This document shows, one piece after another, positions 1 through 8,422 of a stretch of 64,000 nt of DNA (position 1 is its first letter; the number at the start of each line of letters is the position of its first letter). The notes beneath the pieces were generated by a model, which did not search any database, was not told where the DNA came from, and saw only the letters and a list, made by a program, of their open reading frames with translations. The translations under genes and the position numbers were made by a program. Source of the stretch: Paraburkholderia sp. ZP32-5 (GTDB lineage: Bacteria; Pseudomonadota; Gammaproteobacteria; Burkholderiales; Burkholderiaceae); the NCBI RefSeq assembly GCF_021390495.1, contig NZ_JAJEJP010000003.1, forward strand, positions 620,001 to 684,000. Reading direction: 5' to 3'.

Positions 1-708
1 TCCCCACGTCATGCCGCCAATCGGCAGGATGGATCCCGGGGGATCCGTGCAGAGCACGCCGGGGTCGCCGCTGGGCTGCCCATCCGCATCGAGGAAGCAT
101 GCTTCGTCGAAGTGTTGTCCCGCTTTGTGTCGGCGCGCGGTCATCCCCTGCGTCACGGTCGATGAAGAGACATCGATCAAAAACGGTGTGCCCGAAGTCG
201 GAATCCCCGCAGCGATCGGATTCGGTGTAAATACGGGCCGCGTGCCGCCGTGAGGGGCCACGCTTTGCCCCGACGGGTCGGAACTGCTGAGTAAGATCAT
301 GAATCCGTCGGCGGTGGCTCTTTCGAGATAACTGGCAAGGCAGGCGATGTGATGGCTGCGCCGAATCACCAACGTTGCCGTGCCGTACTTCTTCGCGCGC
401 GGTGCCAGTGTTTCGATCCCGCTGAGAACCAGCCAGGGGCCCGGAAGACGCCGGCCATCCCACAACACGCTGCCGCCCCGGTCTGAAACGACCTCCGGCT
501 CGCCGGAGCAGGTCATCGTGCCGTTTTCGATCTCACCGATATAGGCGGGCAGCAACGCGAGGCCGTGCGTGTCGTGTCCCATCAGGTCGCCGTCGACGAG
601 CGTGCGAGCGACCGCGAGCGCTTTGACGTCCTCCATTCCAACCCTGACCAGAAGACGCTGTGCGAAGGCTTGCAATTCATCGGCGGAGTATCGGATTTGT
701 GTATTCAT
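1..708 (-). CDS. Ldh/MDH2 family oxidoreductase, 3' end cut by window edge
   Basis: The minus strand is open from an ATG at 708 to the window edge, giving 236 codons of a malate/L-lactate/ureidoglycolate dehydrogenase-type protein (LDH2/MDH2 family, NAD(P)-dependent 2-hydroxyacid oxidation in the cytoplasm). Family hallmarks are the N-terminal helical part with 'GDLMGHDTHGLALLP' near residues 40-54, where the His belongs to the conserved SHG/THG motif, then 'RRSHHIACLASYLERA' near 130-145, and 'TPNPIAAGIPTSG' near 175-187. The family usually runs to about 340-360 residues, so about one third is missing. It diverges from the LysR gene at 861 with about 150 bp between, so that regulator probably controls it. 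The substrate cannot be told from the sequence. Confidence 0.85.
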   Translation of the reverse strand, partial: MNTQIRYSADELQAFAQRLLVRVGMEDVKALAVARTLVDGDLMGHDTHGLALLPAYIGEIENGTMTCSGEPEVVSDRGGSVLWDGRRLPGPWLVLSGIETLAPRAKKYGTATLVIRRSHHIACLASYLERATADGFMILLSSSDPSGQSVAPHGGTRPVFTPNPIAAGIPTSGTPFLIDVSSSTVTQGMTARRHKAGQHFDEACFLDADGQPSGDPGVLCTDPPGSILPIGGMTWG

Positions 709-809
709 CGGTGGGCGTCAGTGAGGAACATTGTTCGAAGACAGTCGGGCCGGCAATGCCCGACACGCTTTGAATTGTCGTTTGAGCTTGCGATAACCGT
801 CCAATTGCG

Positions 810-827
810 AATTGAGTAAAATCAATT
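810..827. promoter_or_regulatory. Inverted repeat AATTGA-N6-TCAATT, probable LysR operator
   Basis: A perfect 6-bp inverted repeat with a 6-bp spacer lies in the 152-bp gap between the divergent dehydrogenase (start 708) and the LysR gene (start 861). A looser outer dyad surrounds it (ATAACC near 793 and GGTTAT near 834). Position and symmetry fit a LysR-type binding site serving both genes. This is an inference. Confidence 0.4.
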
Positions 828-860
828 CCATCTGGTTATAAATCCGACTGCGTTTACCCT

Positions 861-1805
861 ATGTCGCAAGACTCCAGCCTCTCCATGACGCAAGTGCTGA
901 CCAAACTGCGTTTCAGGCATCTCCAGTTGCTTGAACTGCTCGGTCGTACCCGCAACCTCCGTATCGCGGCTGAGCAGATGCACATCACGCAGCCGGCCGC
1001 CACGAAGATCCTGAGCGACCTGGAGGCGATGTTAGGCGCGCCGCTGTTCGAGCGGCTGCCGCGCGAAATGCGGCCGACGGATCTCGGTACGCTGTCGCTG
1101 CGCTACGCCAGCACGACACTGTCCAATCTCGGCAAATTTTCGAGCGAGTTCGCGACATTGAAAGATGGCGGCTATGGTCATCTCACGGTTGGCTTCATTC
1201 CGGCTTCCGCCGCGCAACTCGTCACCGCGGCTATCAAGGAGATCCAGCGCCGGCGCCCGAGACTCATCATCAAACTGGTCGAGCAAAGCAGTGATCAACT
1301 CGCGATGTGGCTTGAGGGAAGGCGGCTTGATGTGATGATCGGGCGCCCGACCGAGCCACGACACGAGGCGCTTTTCGATGTGATCGATTTATTGGCGGAG
1401 CCGGCGCGCGCGGTCGTCGGCAAGCATCATCCGTTGCTGAAGCAACGACGTATAGAGATCGCCGACCTGGGCGAGTGGCCGTGGATCTTGTATCCGCAAG
1501 GCACCGCCATGCGGCAGCTGTTCGAAGAAACGTTCGCGGCGGCTGGCATGGTTGCGCCGATGGGCATCGTGGAAACGCCGTCGATTTTTACGACGTTGGA
1601 GTTGCTGCAGGCAACCGACATGATCTCCCTTCAACCGAGAGCAGCGATGGACAAGTACGTCACGCATGGCCTTCTAGGCTACCTGGACGTGCCGATACGG
1701 CGGACATTGTCGAACTACAGCGTCATGACGCGAAAAGACGAAGCTGCTTCGCAGGCGATGAACGAATTCGTTGCCATCCTTCAGGCAATCGCCGCGCAAT
1801 ACTAG
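861..1805 (+). CDS. LysR-family transcriptional regulator
   Basis: This 314-residue protein has the LysR layout: an N-terminal winged helix-turn-helix (about residues 15-75, with 'FRHLQLLELLGRTRNLRIAA' and 'THPAAT'-type recognition region 'ITQPAATKILSDLE') followed by a LysR_substrate effector domain to the C-terminus. The wording of the HTH region resembles the GbpR/PcaQ branch, whose members respond to sugars or aromatic acids; that subgroup call is tentative. It diverges from the Ldh-type dehydrogenase at 708 and lies upstream of the catabolic operon starting at 2234. The first ATG at 861 gives full length; a second ATG lies 15 codons in. Confidence 0.92.
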   Translation: MSQDSSLSMTQVLTKLRFRHLQLLELLGRTRNLRIAAEQMHITQPAATKILSDLEAMLGAPLFERLPREMRPTDLGTLSLRYASTTLSNLGKFSSEFATLKDGGYGHLTVGFIPASAAQLVTAAIKEIQRRRPRLIIKLVEQSSDQLAMWLEGRRLDVMIGRPTEPRHEALFDVIDLLAEPARAVVGKHHPLLKQRRIEIADLGEWPWILYPQGTAMRQLFEETFAAAGMVAPMGIVETPSIFTTLELLQATDMISLQPRAAMDKYVTHGLLGYLDVPIRRTLSNYSVMTRKDEAASQAMNEFVAILQAIAAQY

Positions 1806-2233
1806 GTTGGTCAACGTGACCGTCGTGAGAGCACGATTCCTGGTTCCGCAAGCAGGGGCAGCGTCGGCATTCTCTTTATGTGCTCGTCTTCGTCATGTAC
1901 CCGATGGGCGCGCTCATCAATCGATTCAACGACCGTTTCCGTGGCACCCGACAAGCAGGGTGGCGGGAATCTCCGCTAATTCCCCACCTATGCATTTACG
2001 GCATGGCTTCCCATCGTAAAAAGGTTTTTGTCAATCTCAGGCGCCGCGCGCACAGTGTTGGAAAAGTGGAGAGACCTTTTCTTGAACACATTTCCAGAGC
2101 ATCGCGCGGCGCCTGTACGTACAGATACCAATTCGGCATGGCTTGAAAATGCCAGCATCGGCGCTTCGATGGCGCCGCCGCGCACCACGCAAATAATCAG
2201 AACAGTGCGCGTGTTTATCGACGGGAGCGGGCG
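1806..2233. other. 428-bp intergenic leader of catabolic operon
   Basis: No convincing gene lies here. Plus-strand codons from about 1829 to 1960 read 'LYVLVFVMYPMGALINRF', a hydrophobic segment then basic residues, which resembles the C-terminal end of an ABC permease and may be a gene relic. The second half holds a long 13-bp inverted repeat (listed separately). The ribosome binding site of the next gene (GGGAGCGGGCG) closes the region. Confidence 0.4.
2038..2115. repeat. 13-bp perfect inverted repeat with 52-bp spacer
   Basis: CAGGCGCCGCGCG at 2038-2050 is repeated in inverse orientation as CGCGCGGCGCCTG at 2103-2115. Inside it is a second imperfect dyad (GTGTTGGAAAAG near 2058 against CTTTTC and AACAC near 2077-2092). 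If transcribed, the element would fold into a long stem in the leader of the operon starting at 2234; as DNA it could be a remnant of a mobile element. Confidence 0.55.
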
Positions 2234-2866
2234 ATGAGCACGACCGGTACTCCGGCATTGCTGATGGTATCGATGGAGCCGCCCGCGTCGCTCGAAGACG
2301 AATTCAACGACTGGTACGACACCGAACATTTTCCGCAGCGGATGGCGTTGCCGGGATTCGTGTCGGCATCGCGCTGGGTGTGCATCGACGGCTGGCCGCG
2401 CTGGATGGCGCTCTACGATCTCGCGTCACTCGATGCGTTGCACAGCGACGCCTATCTGAATGTGTCCGGCACCCGTTCGACTCCATGGAGCCGCAGATTG
2501 CTGCCGCGCACGGTGGGCCGCTCGCGTGTCGCGGCGGTGGCGCTCGATGAGCAGGACTTCATGCGGCACGACACCCAGCACGATCCGCGCGCAATCTGCC
2601 GCCTGCTTGCGATGAGCGTGCCGCTACGGGATGGCCACACTTCTTCTGCCGCGAAGATTGCCGGCGCGGTACGCGAATCGCTCGCCGCCCGCGAAGACCT
2701 GCTGCAACTCCGCGCGTTCATCGAAGCGAACTCGACGTGCTGGCTGTTCGCGGCATTCGACGCACCGGTCACGGCAGTGGCGCTTGCCGCGCAAATCGGC
2801 AGACCGGCGGACTCCGGCATCAAGGCCTTCAATCTTTACGTTCCGTACCAGCGCAGCAGCTACTGA
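2234..2866 (+). CDS. EthD-like dimeric alpha-beta barrel protein, function unknown
   Basis: This 210-residue protein opens with 'DEFNDWYDTEHFPQRMALPGF' type residues near 23-43, a pattern (N/D-W-Y-x-x-E-H-x-x-x-R) typical of EthD/DUF4286-like ferredoxin-fold proteins that often sit in aromatic or sugar-acid catabolic clusters. A second, weaker half begins near residue 125, suggesting two barrel repeats. No catalytic residues can be assigned. It is the first gene of a same-strand run to 6317, with the next gene 88 bp away. The start is supported by GGGAGCGGGCG directly upstream. A role as an accessory or isomerase-type protein of the pathway is a guess. Confidence 0.75.
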   Translation: MSTTGTPALLMVSMEPPASLEDEFNDWYDTEHFPQRMALPGFVSASRWVCIDGWPRWMALYDLASLDALHSDAYLNVSGTRSTPWSRRLLPRTVGRSRVAAVALDEQDFMRHDTQHDPRAICRLLAMSVPLRDGHTSSAAKIAGAVRESLAAREDLLQLRAFIEANSTCWLFAAFDAPVTAVALAAQIGRPADSGIKAFNLYVPYQRSSY

Positions 2867-2954
2867 GCCTGCCGCGCTGTCGTGCTGCATTGTCGTGCCG
2901 CACGAAGCTTGCGCACACAACTCTCCATCATCTTCTGTCTTGCAAGGAACCTCG

Positions 2955-3515
2955 ATGAAACGCATCGCCGATCTTGATCCCGGCCAGATGAGCGCGGCGC
3001 AACGTCGCGTCTACGACGCCATCGCGAGTGGTCCGCGTAAGGGCGTTCGAGGCCCGCTCGCCGTGTGGCTACACCGGCCGGAGCTGGCCGAGCATGCGCA
3101 GGCACTGGGCAGCTATTGCCGGTATGACACGTCGTTGCCGCCGCGCCTGTCGGAGCTGGCGATTCTGACGCTCGCCCGTGTGTGGAGTTCGGAATACGAG
3201 TGGTACGCGCATAAGCCGTTTGCGTTGGAGGCCGGACTCGGCGCCGACGTGATCGAAGCGATCCGCACCAACACCGAACCGCCGTTCGCGCAAGCCGACG
3301 AAGCGGCGGTGCATGCCTTTCTGACGGAACTGCATCGCGACCGCAAGGTATCGGATGCGGTTTACGCGGAAGCGGTCGAGCGGTTGGGCGAAGCCGGCGT
3401 TATCGATCTGGTCGGTCTGGCTGGCTATTACACGCTGATCTCGATGACGATCAACGTGTTTCAGGTGACGCAGCCCGCGGGCGTACCGAACCAGCTCGAC
3501 GAGTCGGCGGCATGA
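2955..3515 (+). CDS. Carboxymuconolactone decarboxylase-like protein
   Basis: This 186-residue cytoplasmic protein belongs to the carboxymuconolactone decarboxylase/AhpD-like superfamily. The helical core carries 'RLSELAILTLARVWSSEYEW' near residues 57-76, followed by a His that sits where the family has its functional histidine. No CxxC redox motif is present, so a peroxidase-type AhpD role is unlikely. The ATG at 2955 is chosen because CAAGGAAC lies just upstream and the family length (about 180-190) then fits; the frame is open further upstream over the preceding gene. Its stop overlaps the SDR start by four bases (ATGA), so the two are translationally coupled. Confidence 0.85.
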   Translation: MKRIADLDPGQMSAAQRRVYDAIASGPRKGVRGPLAVWLHRPELAEHAQALGSYCRYDTSLPPRLSELAILTLARVWSSEYEWYAHKPFALEAGLGADVIEAIRTNTEPPFAQADEAAVHAFLTELHRDRKVSDAVYAEAVERLGEAGVIDLVGLAGYYTLISMTINVFQVTQPAGVPNQLDESAA

Positions 3516-4312
3516 GCAAACGACTCGACAACAAGATCGCCATCGTGACGGGCGCCGGTTGCATCGGGCCGGGCTGGGGCAATGGACGGGCCGTGGCGGT
3601 GCGCTTCGCGCAGGAAGGCGCGAAAGTCTATGCGGTCGATCGGAGTCTCGATGCGATGCGCGAGACGATCGAGCGCATACGCGCGGAAGGCGGCGAAGTG
3701 ACGGGCGTCGAATGCGACGTCACGAATAGCGACGCGGTCGCGCGGATGGTGGTGGCCTGTGTGCAGCAATATGGCCGCGTGGACATCCTCGTCAACAACG
3801 TCGGCGGTTCGGCTGCGGGCGGGCCCGTTACGCTCGATGAAGACAAGTGGGACGCGCAGATCGCACTCAATCTGAAGAGCGTGTATCTGACCTGCAAGCA
3901 TGTGCTGCCCGTCATGGAAGCGCAACGCGGCGGCGCGATCGTGAACACCGCGTCGACGTCGGGCATTCGCTGGACCGGCGCGGCACAGGTCGCTTATGCG
4001 GCGTCGAAGGCCGGGGTCATTCAGTTGTCGCGCGTCGTCGCGGTCGAATACGCGGACCGGGGCATTCGCGTGAACACCGTGGTGCCGGGCCAATTGCATA
4101 CGCCGATGGTCGAGGCACGCCTCGCCGGGCAACGTGCCGGCGGTGACGTGGACGCATTGCTCGCGCAGCGTCTTGCGCGCATCCCACTCGGCTTCATGGG
4201 CGATGGACGCGATACCGCGAACGCCGCCGTGTATCTCGCATCGGACGAAGCGCGCTTCGTGACCGGCACTGAAATCGTCGTCGATGGCGGCATGACGGCA
4301 CGCTGCGGTTGA
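3512..4312 (+). CDS. Short-chain dehydrogenase/reductase
   Basis: This is a 266-residue classical SDR that would oxidise or reduce a carbonyl/alcohol using NAD(P). The nucleotide-binding glycine motif is an extended form, 'TGAGCIGPGWGNGRA' near residues 13-27, with a few extra residues compared with TGxxxGxG. 'DILVNNVGG' lies near 91-99, and the catalytic Ser...Tyr-x-x-x-Lys is seen in 'NTASTSGIRWTG' and 'YAASKAG' near 147-172. The C-terminal 'GTEIVVDGGM' is typical. It overlaps the upstream gene by ATGA and sits in the catabolic operon, where it probably handles a hydroxy-acid or dihydrodiol-like intermediate (inference). Confidence 0.93.
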   Translation: MSKRLDNKIAIVTGAGCIGPGWGNGRAVAVRFAQEGAKVYAVDRSLDAMRETIERIRAEGGEVTGVECDVTNSDAVARMVVACVQQYGRVDILVNNVGGSAAGGPVTLDEDKWDAQIALNLKSVYLTCKHVLPVMEAQRGGAIVNTASTSGIRWTGAAQVAYAASKAGVIQLSRVVAVEYADRGIRVNTVVPGQLHTPMVEARLAGQRAGGDVDALLAQRLARIPLGFMGDGRDTANAAVYLASDEARFVTGTEIVVDGGMTARCG

Positions 4313-4370
4313 ATCGGCTGACTTAGTTGACGCCGCGCAACGCCCACCTGTCTATTTTCGGAGCATCTGA

Positions 4371-5195
4371 ATGACCGTGTTCGAGATCCCGGCTAACGCC
4401 TGGGATTGCCATTTCCATGTCTACGGACCGTGGTCCCGCTTTCCACTGCCGCCCGCGCCGCCTTATATCCCCGATGAAGCGGATTTCGACACGTTGCGGC
4501 TGCTGCATGCGCGGCTCGGTATCGCGCACGGCGTACTCGTACAACCGGCGGTGTACGGCGCCGATCACACGGCGCTGCTCGCCGCATTGCGCGCGAGCAC
4601 AGGCAGGTATCGCGGCATTGCGCTGATCGAGCCGGATATCGACGACTCGCTGCTCAACGACATGCATGCCGCCGGCGTGCGCGGCGCGCGACTCAATGTA
4701 GTCAGCCATCTGCCCGGCGGTACCGATCCGGGCCGGATGCGTGCGATTGCCGAGCGTGCGCGCGCGCACGGCTGGCATCTGCTGTTGCATGGCGCGCTTG
4801 CGCAGGTGCTGGATGCACTGCGAACGCTCGCCGATGTGGACGTGCCGGTCGTCGTCGATCACATGGCGCGCGTGCCCGCCGAGCGCGGTATCGCGTATCC
4901 GCAGTTTGCGGAACTGGAAGCACATCTGGCGCGGCCGCAGGTATGGATCAAGCTGTCGGGCGCGGATCGCATCTCCGCCGGGCAACCGCCATTTAGCGAC
5001 GCGATTCCGATCGGCCGGCGTCTACTGTCGTTGGCTCCACAGCGCGCGCTGTGGGGCACCGACTGGCCGCATCCGAACATCACCACGCCGTGGCCCGACG
5101 AGGCCGCGTTGCTCGCGTTGCTCGGCGAAATCTGCGAGGACCGCGCGAGCTTGCAGCGCGTGCTGGTGGACAACCCGGCCGCGTTGTATGCATAA
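4371..5195 (+). CDS. Amidohydrolase (LigI-like, amidohydrolase_2 family)
   Basis: This is a 274-residue TIM-barrel metal-dependent hydrolase. It starts with the metal-binding HxH in 'WDCHFHVYGPWSRFPLPP' (residues 10-27), carries 'VVDHMARVP' near 162-170, 'KLSGADRIS' near 195-203 and the late Asp in 'LWGTDWPHPN' near 228-237. This set matches the 2-pyrone-4,6-dicarboxylate lactonase (LigI)/L-fuconolactonase branch of amidohydrolase_2, so lactone hydrolysis is the best guess. It lies between the SDR (58 bp upstream) and the enolase-superfamily gene (30 bp downstream), forming a dehydrogenase-lactonase-dehydratase order typical of sugar-acid or lactone catabolism. Confidence 0.9.
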   Translation: MTVFEIPANAWDCHFHVYGPWSRFPLPPAPPYIPDEADFDTLRLLHARLGIAHGVLVQPAVYGADHTALLAALRASTGRYRGIALIEPDIDDSLLNDMHAAGVRGARLNVVSHLPGGTDPGRMRAIAERARAHGWHLLLHGALAQVLDALRTLADVDVPVVVDHMARVPAERGIAYPQFAELEAHLARPQVWIKLSGADRISAGQPPFSDAIPIGRRLLSLAPQRALWGTDWPHPNITTPWPDEAALLALLGEICEDRASLQRVLVDNPAALYA

Positions 5196-5225
5196 ACCCC
5201 CATCCGCACGACAGGCGCGCTGATC

Positions 5226-6317
5226 ATGACCATCCGCTCGATCGAGGCCATTCCGTTCCGGCCACCTTACGACATGTTCGGCCCGAAGCCATTGCTTGGT
5301 GGCCAGCCGCGTCAGATGGACATCCTGCTGGTGCGGGTCGAGACCGATGACGGCGTGGTCGGTTGGGGCGAAGCGTTCGGCTTCGTCGTGTGGCCGGCCA
5401 CGCGCGCCGCGCTCGACCAGGTCGTCGCGCCGCTCGTGATCGGTCAGGACGAGTCGGATATCGCCGGCCTGATGAATCGGCTCAATCGCCAACTGCATCT
5501 GTTGGGCCGCTCCGGGCCCGTGACTTACGCGCTGTCGGGTCTCGATATCGCGCTCTGGGATATCGCCGGCAAAAAGGCGGGGCTACCGATCTCGGCGCTG
5601 CTAGGCGGTGCGCGCTATAGCGAGTTGCCCGCCTATGCGAGCCTGGTGCGCTATGGCGATCCGGCGCTGGTTGCGCGCAATGCAGCGGCGGCCTGCGCGC
5701 GCGGCTATCGGGCCATCAAGCTGCATGAACTGGGCGTCGCGCATGTGCAAGCCGCGCGCGAGGCGATCGGTCCGGATATCAGCTTGATGCTCGACGTCAA
5801 TTGCCCGTGGAGCGTGGCCGAAGCGCTCGACGTCGCGAAGCAGATCGAGCGCTATCAACTGAGCTGGTTCGAAGAGCCGGTCTGGCCGCCGGAAGACTTC
5901 GTGGGTCTCGCCGAGGTACGGCGTGCCGGCGGCATTCCTGTATCGGCTGGAGAGAATGTCACGAGCGTCAAGCAGTTCGAGCAGATGTTCGCCGCCGGCG
6001 CATTGGATATTGCACAGCCGAGTGTCACGAAGATCGGCGGCATCACCGAGTTCATGAACGTGGTGACGCTGGCCGGCGAATATCGCGTGCCGGTCGTACC
6101 GCATTCGCCTTACTTCGGCCCGGGGCTGCTGGCGAGCCTGCATATCGCGGCGTCGTTGCCGGTCGAGACGATGATCGAGTATTCGTTCATGGAGCTGGAA
6201 GGCAATGCGCTTGGCGATGCGATCGCCGTGCACGATGGGCGCATTCGTATTCCGTCCGGTCCGGGTCTTGGACGAGACCCGGATCTGGAAGTCGTGGAGC
6301 GGTATCGGCTGCGTTGA
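5226..6317 (+). CDS. Mandelate racemase/muconate lactonizing enzyme family protein
   Basis: This is a 363-residue enolase-superfamily enzyme. An N-terminal capping domain (about 1-120) precedes a (beta/alpha)7 barrel. Predicted active-site residues are Lys in 'AIKLHELG' near 164, metal ligands Asp in 'LMLDVNCPW' near 190, Glu in 'WFEEPVWPP' near 216 and Glu in 'VSAGENV' near 242, and the His in 'VVPHSPYFGPG' near 292. The K-x-H at the second strand and the late His point to an acid-sugar dehydratase or racemase rather than a true muconate cycloisomerase. It is the last gene of the run starting at 2234; the following LysR gene converges on it with only 24 bp between. Confidence 0.92.
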   Translation: MTIRSIEAIPFRPPYDMFGPKPLLGGQPRQMDILLVRVETDDGVVGWGEAFGFVVWPATRAALDQVVAPLVIGQDESDIAGLMNRLNRQLHLLGRSGPVTYALSGLDIALWDIAGKKAGLPISALLGGARYSELPAYASLVRYGDPALVARNAAAACARGYRAIKLHELGVAHVQAAREAIGPDISLMLDVNCPWSVAEALDVAKQIERYQLSWFEEPVWPPEDFVGLAEVRRAGGIPVSAGENVTSVKQFEQMFAAGALDIAQPSVTKIGGITEFMNVVTLAGEYRVPVVPHSPYFGPGLLASLHIAASLPVETMIEYSFMELEGNALGDAIAVHDGRIRIPSGPGLGRDPDLEVVERYRLR

Positions 6318-6341
6318 CGCGGCGCGCCGTTAGCGCTGCGC

Positions 6342-7244
6342 TTAGCGTTGCGCGTGCCCGCGGAAATCGAGGCTCTTCAGCAACTCCGCCGTTTCGCGCG
6401 CGAGCCGGGTCAGCGGGCGCGCACGCGAGATCGCCAGCACGAGGTTGTTCTGAATTCGCGGCGGCCCGATCGTCGCGTGCTGCAGCGTCTTGATCGCATC
6501 GCCGGCAAACGCAATCGCACTCTCGGGCAGGATCGTGTAGCCCACACCTTGCGACACGAGCGTGAGCAGCGTCTGCACGGCCCCGACTTCCGCGACGATC
6601 TGCAGTTCGATGCGGCGCGGCTGTAACGCTGCGTCGATCGAACTGCGGATCGCGTTGGGCACGCTCGGTACCACCATCGGATAGTCCGCCAGATTCGCCA
6701 ACGGAACCTGCCGCGGCAGTTTCGCCGCGCGCGCGGGCCCGACCAGCAACAGCGATTCGCGCATCAAGGTCTGGAAAGACAGTTGCGGCGACACCGGTGG
6801 ATTGAACAACAAGGCCATATCGAGTCGGCCCGCGATCAGCCACTCGCGTAAATGCTGGCTCATTCCCTCCGATACCGCGATCGACGCACGCGGAAACTGC
6901 GCGCGAAAGCGCCGCACCAGCGGCGCACTTAAACCGAGCGCGACACGCGGCGGCAGACCGACGGTCAGCTTGCCGCCAGGACTCGCCTGCAACTCGCGCA
7001 GTTCACTGCGCGCCTGTTCGGCCATCAGCAGCATCGTCCGTGCATGCGTGAGTAGTGCCGCGCCCGCTTCGGTGGGGCTCACGCCGCGCCCGGTGCGGAT
7101 CAGCAGCCGCTGACCGTAGTCGGCTTCCAGCAACGCGATCTGACGGCTCAGCGTCGACTGCGCGAGGTTCAGCGTAATCGCCGCGCCGCTGAAGCCCTTC
7201 GCCTCGACGACATGCACGAAGTAGTTGAGTTGATGCAGATCCAT
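6342..7244 (-). CDS. LysR-family transcriptional regulator
   Basis: This 300-residue protein has the standard LysR architecture: the N-terminal winged HTH 'LHQLNYFVHVVEAKGFSGAA' with 'LAQSTLSRQIALLE' as recognition helix (residues 3-40), then the LysR_substrate domain from about residue 90. The N-terminus resembles the Nac/Cbl-like branch of LysR proteins that begin MDLHQL. It diverges from the alpha/beta hydrolase, symporter and porin genes that start at 7601 and converges on the enolase gene, so it probably controls one or both catabolic blocks. The inverted repeat at 7356-7374 is a likely binding site. Confidence 0.93.
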   Translation of the reverse strand: MDLHQLNYFVHVVEAKGFSGAAITLNLAQSTLSRQIALLEADYGQRLLIRTGRGVSPTEAGAALLTHARTMLLMAEQARSELRELQASPGGKLTVGLPPRVALGLSAPLVRRFRAQFPRASIAVSEGMSQHLREWLIAGRLDMALLFNPPVSPQLSFQTLMRESLLLVGPARAAKLPRQVPLANLADYPMVVPSVPNAIRSSIDAALQPRRIELQIVAEVGAVQTLLTLVSQGVGYTILPESAIAFAGDAIKTLQHATIGPPRIQNNLVLAISRARPLTRLARETAELLKSLDFRGHAQR

Positions 7245-7600
7245 ACGAGGTTCGTCCGGGCATTAGCGTGGTGAAGCCGGTGCACGCTGGCGAATTGAGA
7301 TCTCACGAATTATGCATTAACGCGCTGTGGCGTCGATGCTTCGGCGCGCGCATCGCTATCGAATTTCTCGATAGCTGATAGCGAAAAGATCGGCGGATTT
7401 CGGCGCGATAAAAAAGTACAGTGACGGCCAGAGCAAATCGAAAACAAACCAGCGAAAACAAACGAACGATATCGAAGAGGAGACCGGCACGGTGTTTCAG
7501 CCGCGCAAGAATAAGCGAGTCGGCATCACGCCGACTCCGCGCGAGCGGCTCGTCATGTCCATCGTCGCCACGCGTCGTTCGTGCCATTGAACGGATAAGC
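7245..7600. promoter_or_regulatory. Divergent promoter region with inverted repeat CTATCGA-N5-TCGATAG
   Basis: This 356-bp gap separates the divergent LysR gene (start 7244) from the hydrolase operon (start 7601). CTATCGA at 7356-7362 is inversely repeated at 7368-7374 with a 5-bp spacer, and the flanking CGCTATC/GATAGCG (7355, 7377) extends the dyad imperfectly. This is a good candidate LysR operator. No RNA gene or further reading frame is convincing in the rest. Confidence 0.45.
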
Positions 7601-8422
7601 ATGTCTGAGAATGTGAGGCGCCCGGTCGATCATATCGACGGATGGACGGAGACTTCGGGTGTCAGCTTGCGCTATGTCGTGTCCGGTAACGGCGGACCGA
7701 GCGTCGTACTGATTCATGAACTGGGCGGCACGCTCGACAGCTGGACTGGCGTGCTCGGCGCGCTCGAACCGCACTGCACGGTGTTGCGCTTTGATCAGCG
7801 CGGCCACGGGCTTTCCGAGAAAGTCCGCGAACCCTTCATGCTCGACGATCAGGTCGATGATCTCGAAGCGGTGCTCGGCGCAGCTCAGCCAGACGCTCCT
7901 CACTGGCTGGTGGGCGCGGCGGCCGGCGCGGCAGTCGCGGTCAAATTCGCCGCGCGCCACCCGCAACACGTGGCGGGCATCGTGATGTGCGCGCCCGCGC
8001 TGAATGCCGACTCGTCACGCAGCACCTATCTGCAGTCGCGCTCGGCGCTCGCTACCACGCATGGCATGCGTGCGATCGCCGACGCATCGCTCGAACGCTC
8101 GTATCCGGAAGCGATTCGCGATGCCGCCGTGTATCGCGACTATCGCGCGCGCTTTCTCGCCAACGATCCGGTTTCATACGGACTCGCGAATCAGGCACTC
8201 AGCGACATGGAACTGCGCGACGAGTTGCGCGCGCTGCGTTGCGCCTGCCTCGTACTCGCCGGACGTTACGACACGCTGCGGCCGCCGGATCTGCTGAAGG
8301 CGCAGGCCGCGTTGCTCGCGCGCGCCCGCTTCGTTGAGATCGATTGCGCGCATCTGATGCCGGTGCAGGCACCCGCGGAACTCGCTTCATACATTCTTGA
8401 TTTTGTCAGGAGACGACCATGA
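7601..8422 (+). CDS. Alpha/beta hydrolase, enol-lactonase-like, lacking the nucleophilic Ser
   Basis: This 273-residue protein has the fold of 3-oxoadipate enol-lactonase-type hydrolases: oxyanion-loop 'VVLIHELGGTLDSW' near 36-49, 'LRFDQRGHGLSEK' near 63-75, acid Asp in 'LAGRYDTLRPPD' near 218-229, and the base His in 'IDCAHLMPVQAP' near 247-258. At the nucleophile elbow, where G-x-S-x-G is expected, it reads 'LVGAAAGAAVA' (near 102-112), so the Ser is replaced by Ala. It may be catalytically dead, use another mechanism, or act as a lyase. The ATG at 7601 follows a short gap after an in-frame upstream stretch without family similarity. It overlaps the symporter start by ATGA. Confidence 0.85.
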   Translation: MSENVRRPVDHIDGWTETSGVSLRYVVSGNGGPSVVLIHELGGTLDSWTGVLGALEPHCTVLRFDQRGHGLSEKVREPFMLDDQVDDLEAVLGAAQPDAPHWLVGAAAGAAVAVKFAARHPQHVAGIVMCAPALNADSSRSTYLQSRSALATTHGMRAIADASLERSYPEAIRDAAVYRDYRARFLANDPVSYGLANQALSDMELRDELRALRCACLVLAGRYDTLRPPDLLKAQAALLARARFVEIDCAHLMPVQAPAELASYILDFVRRRP

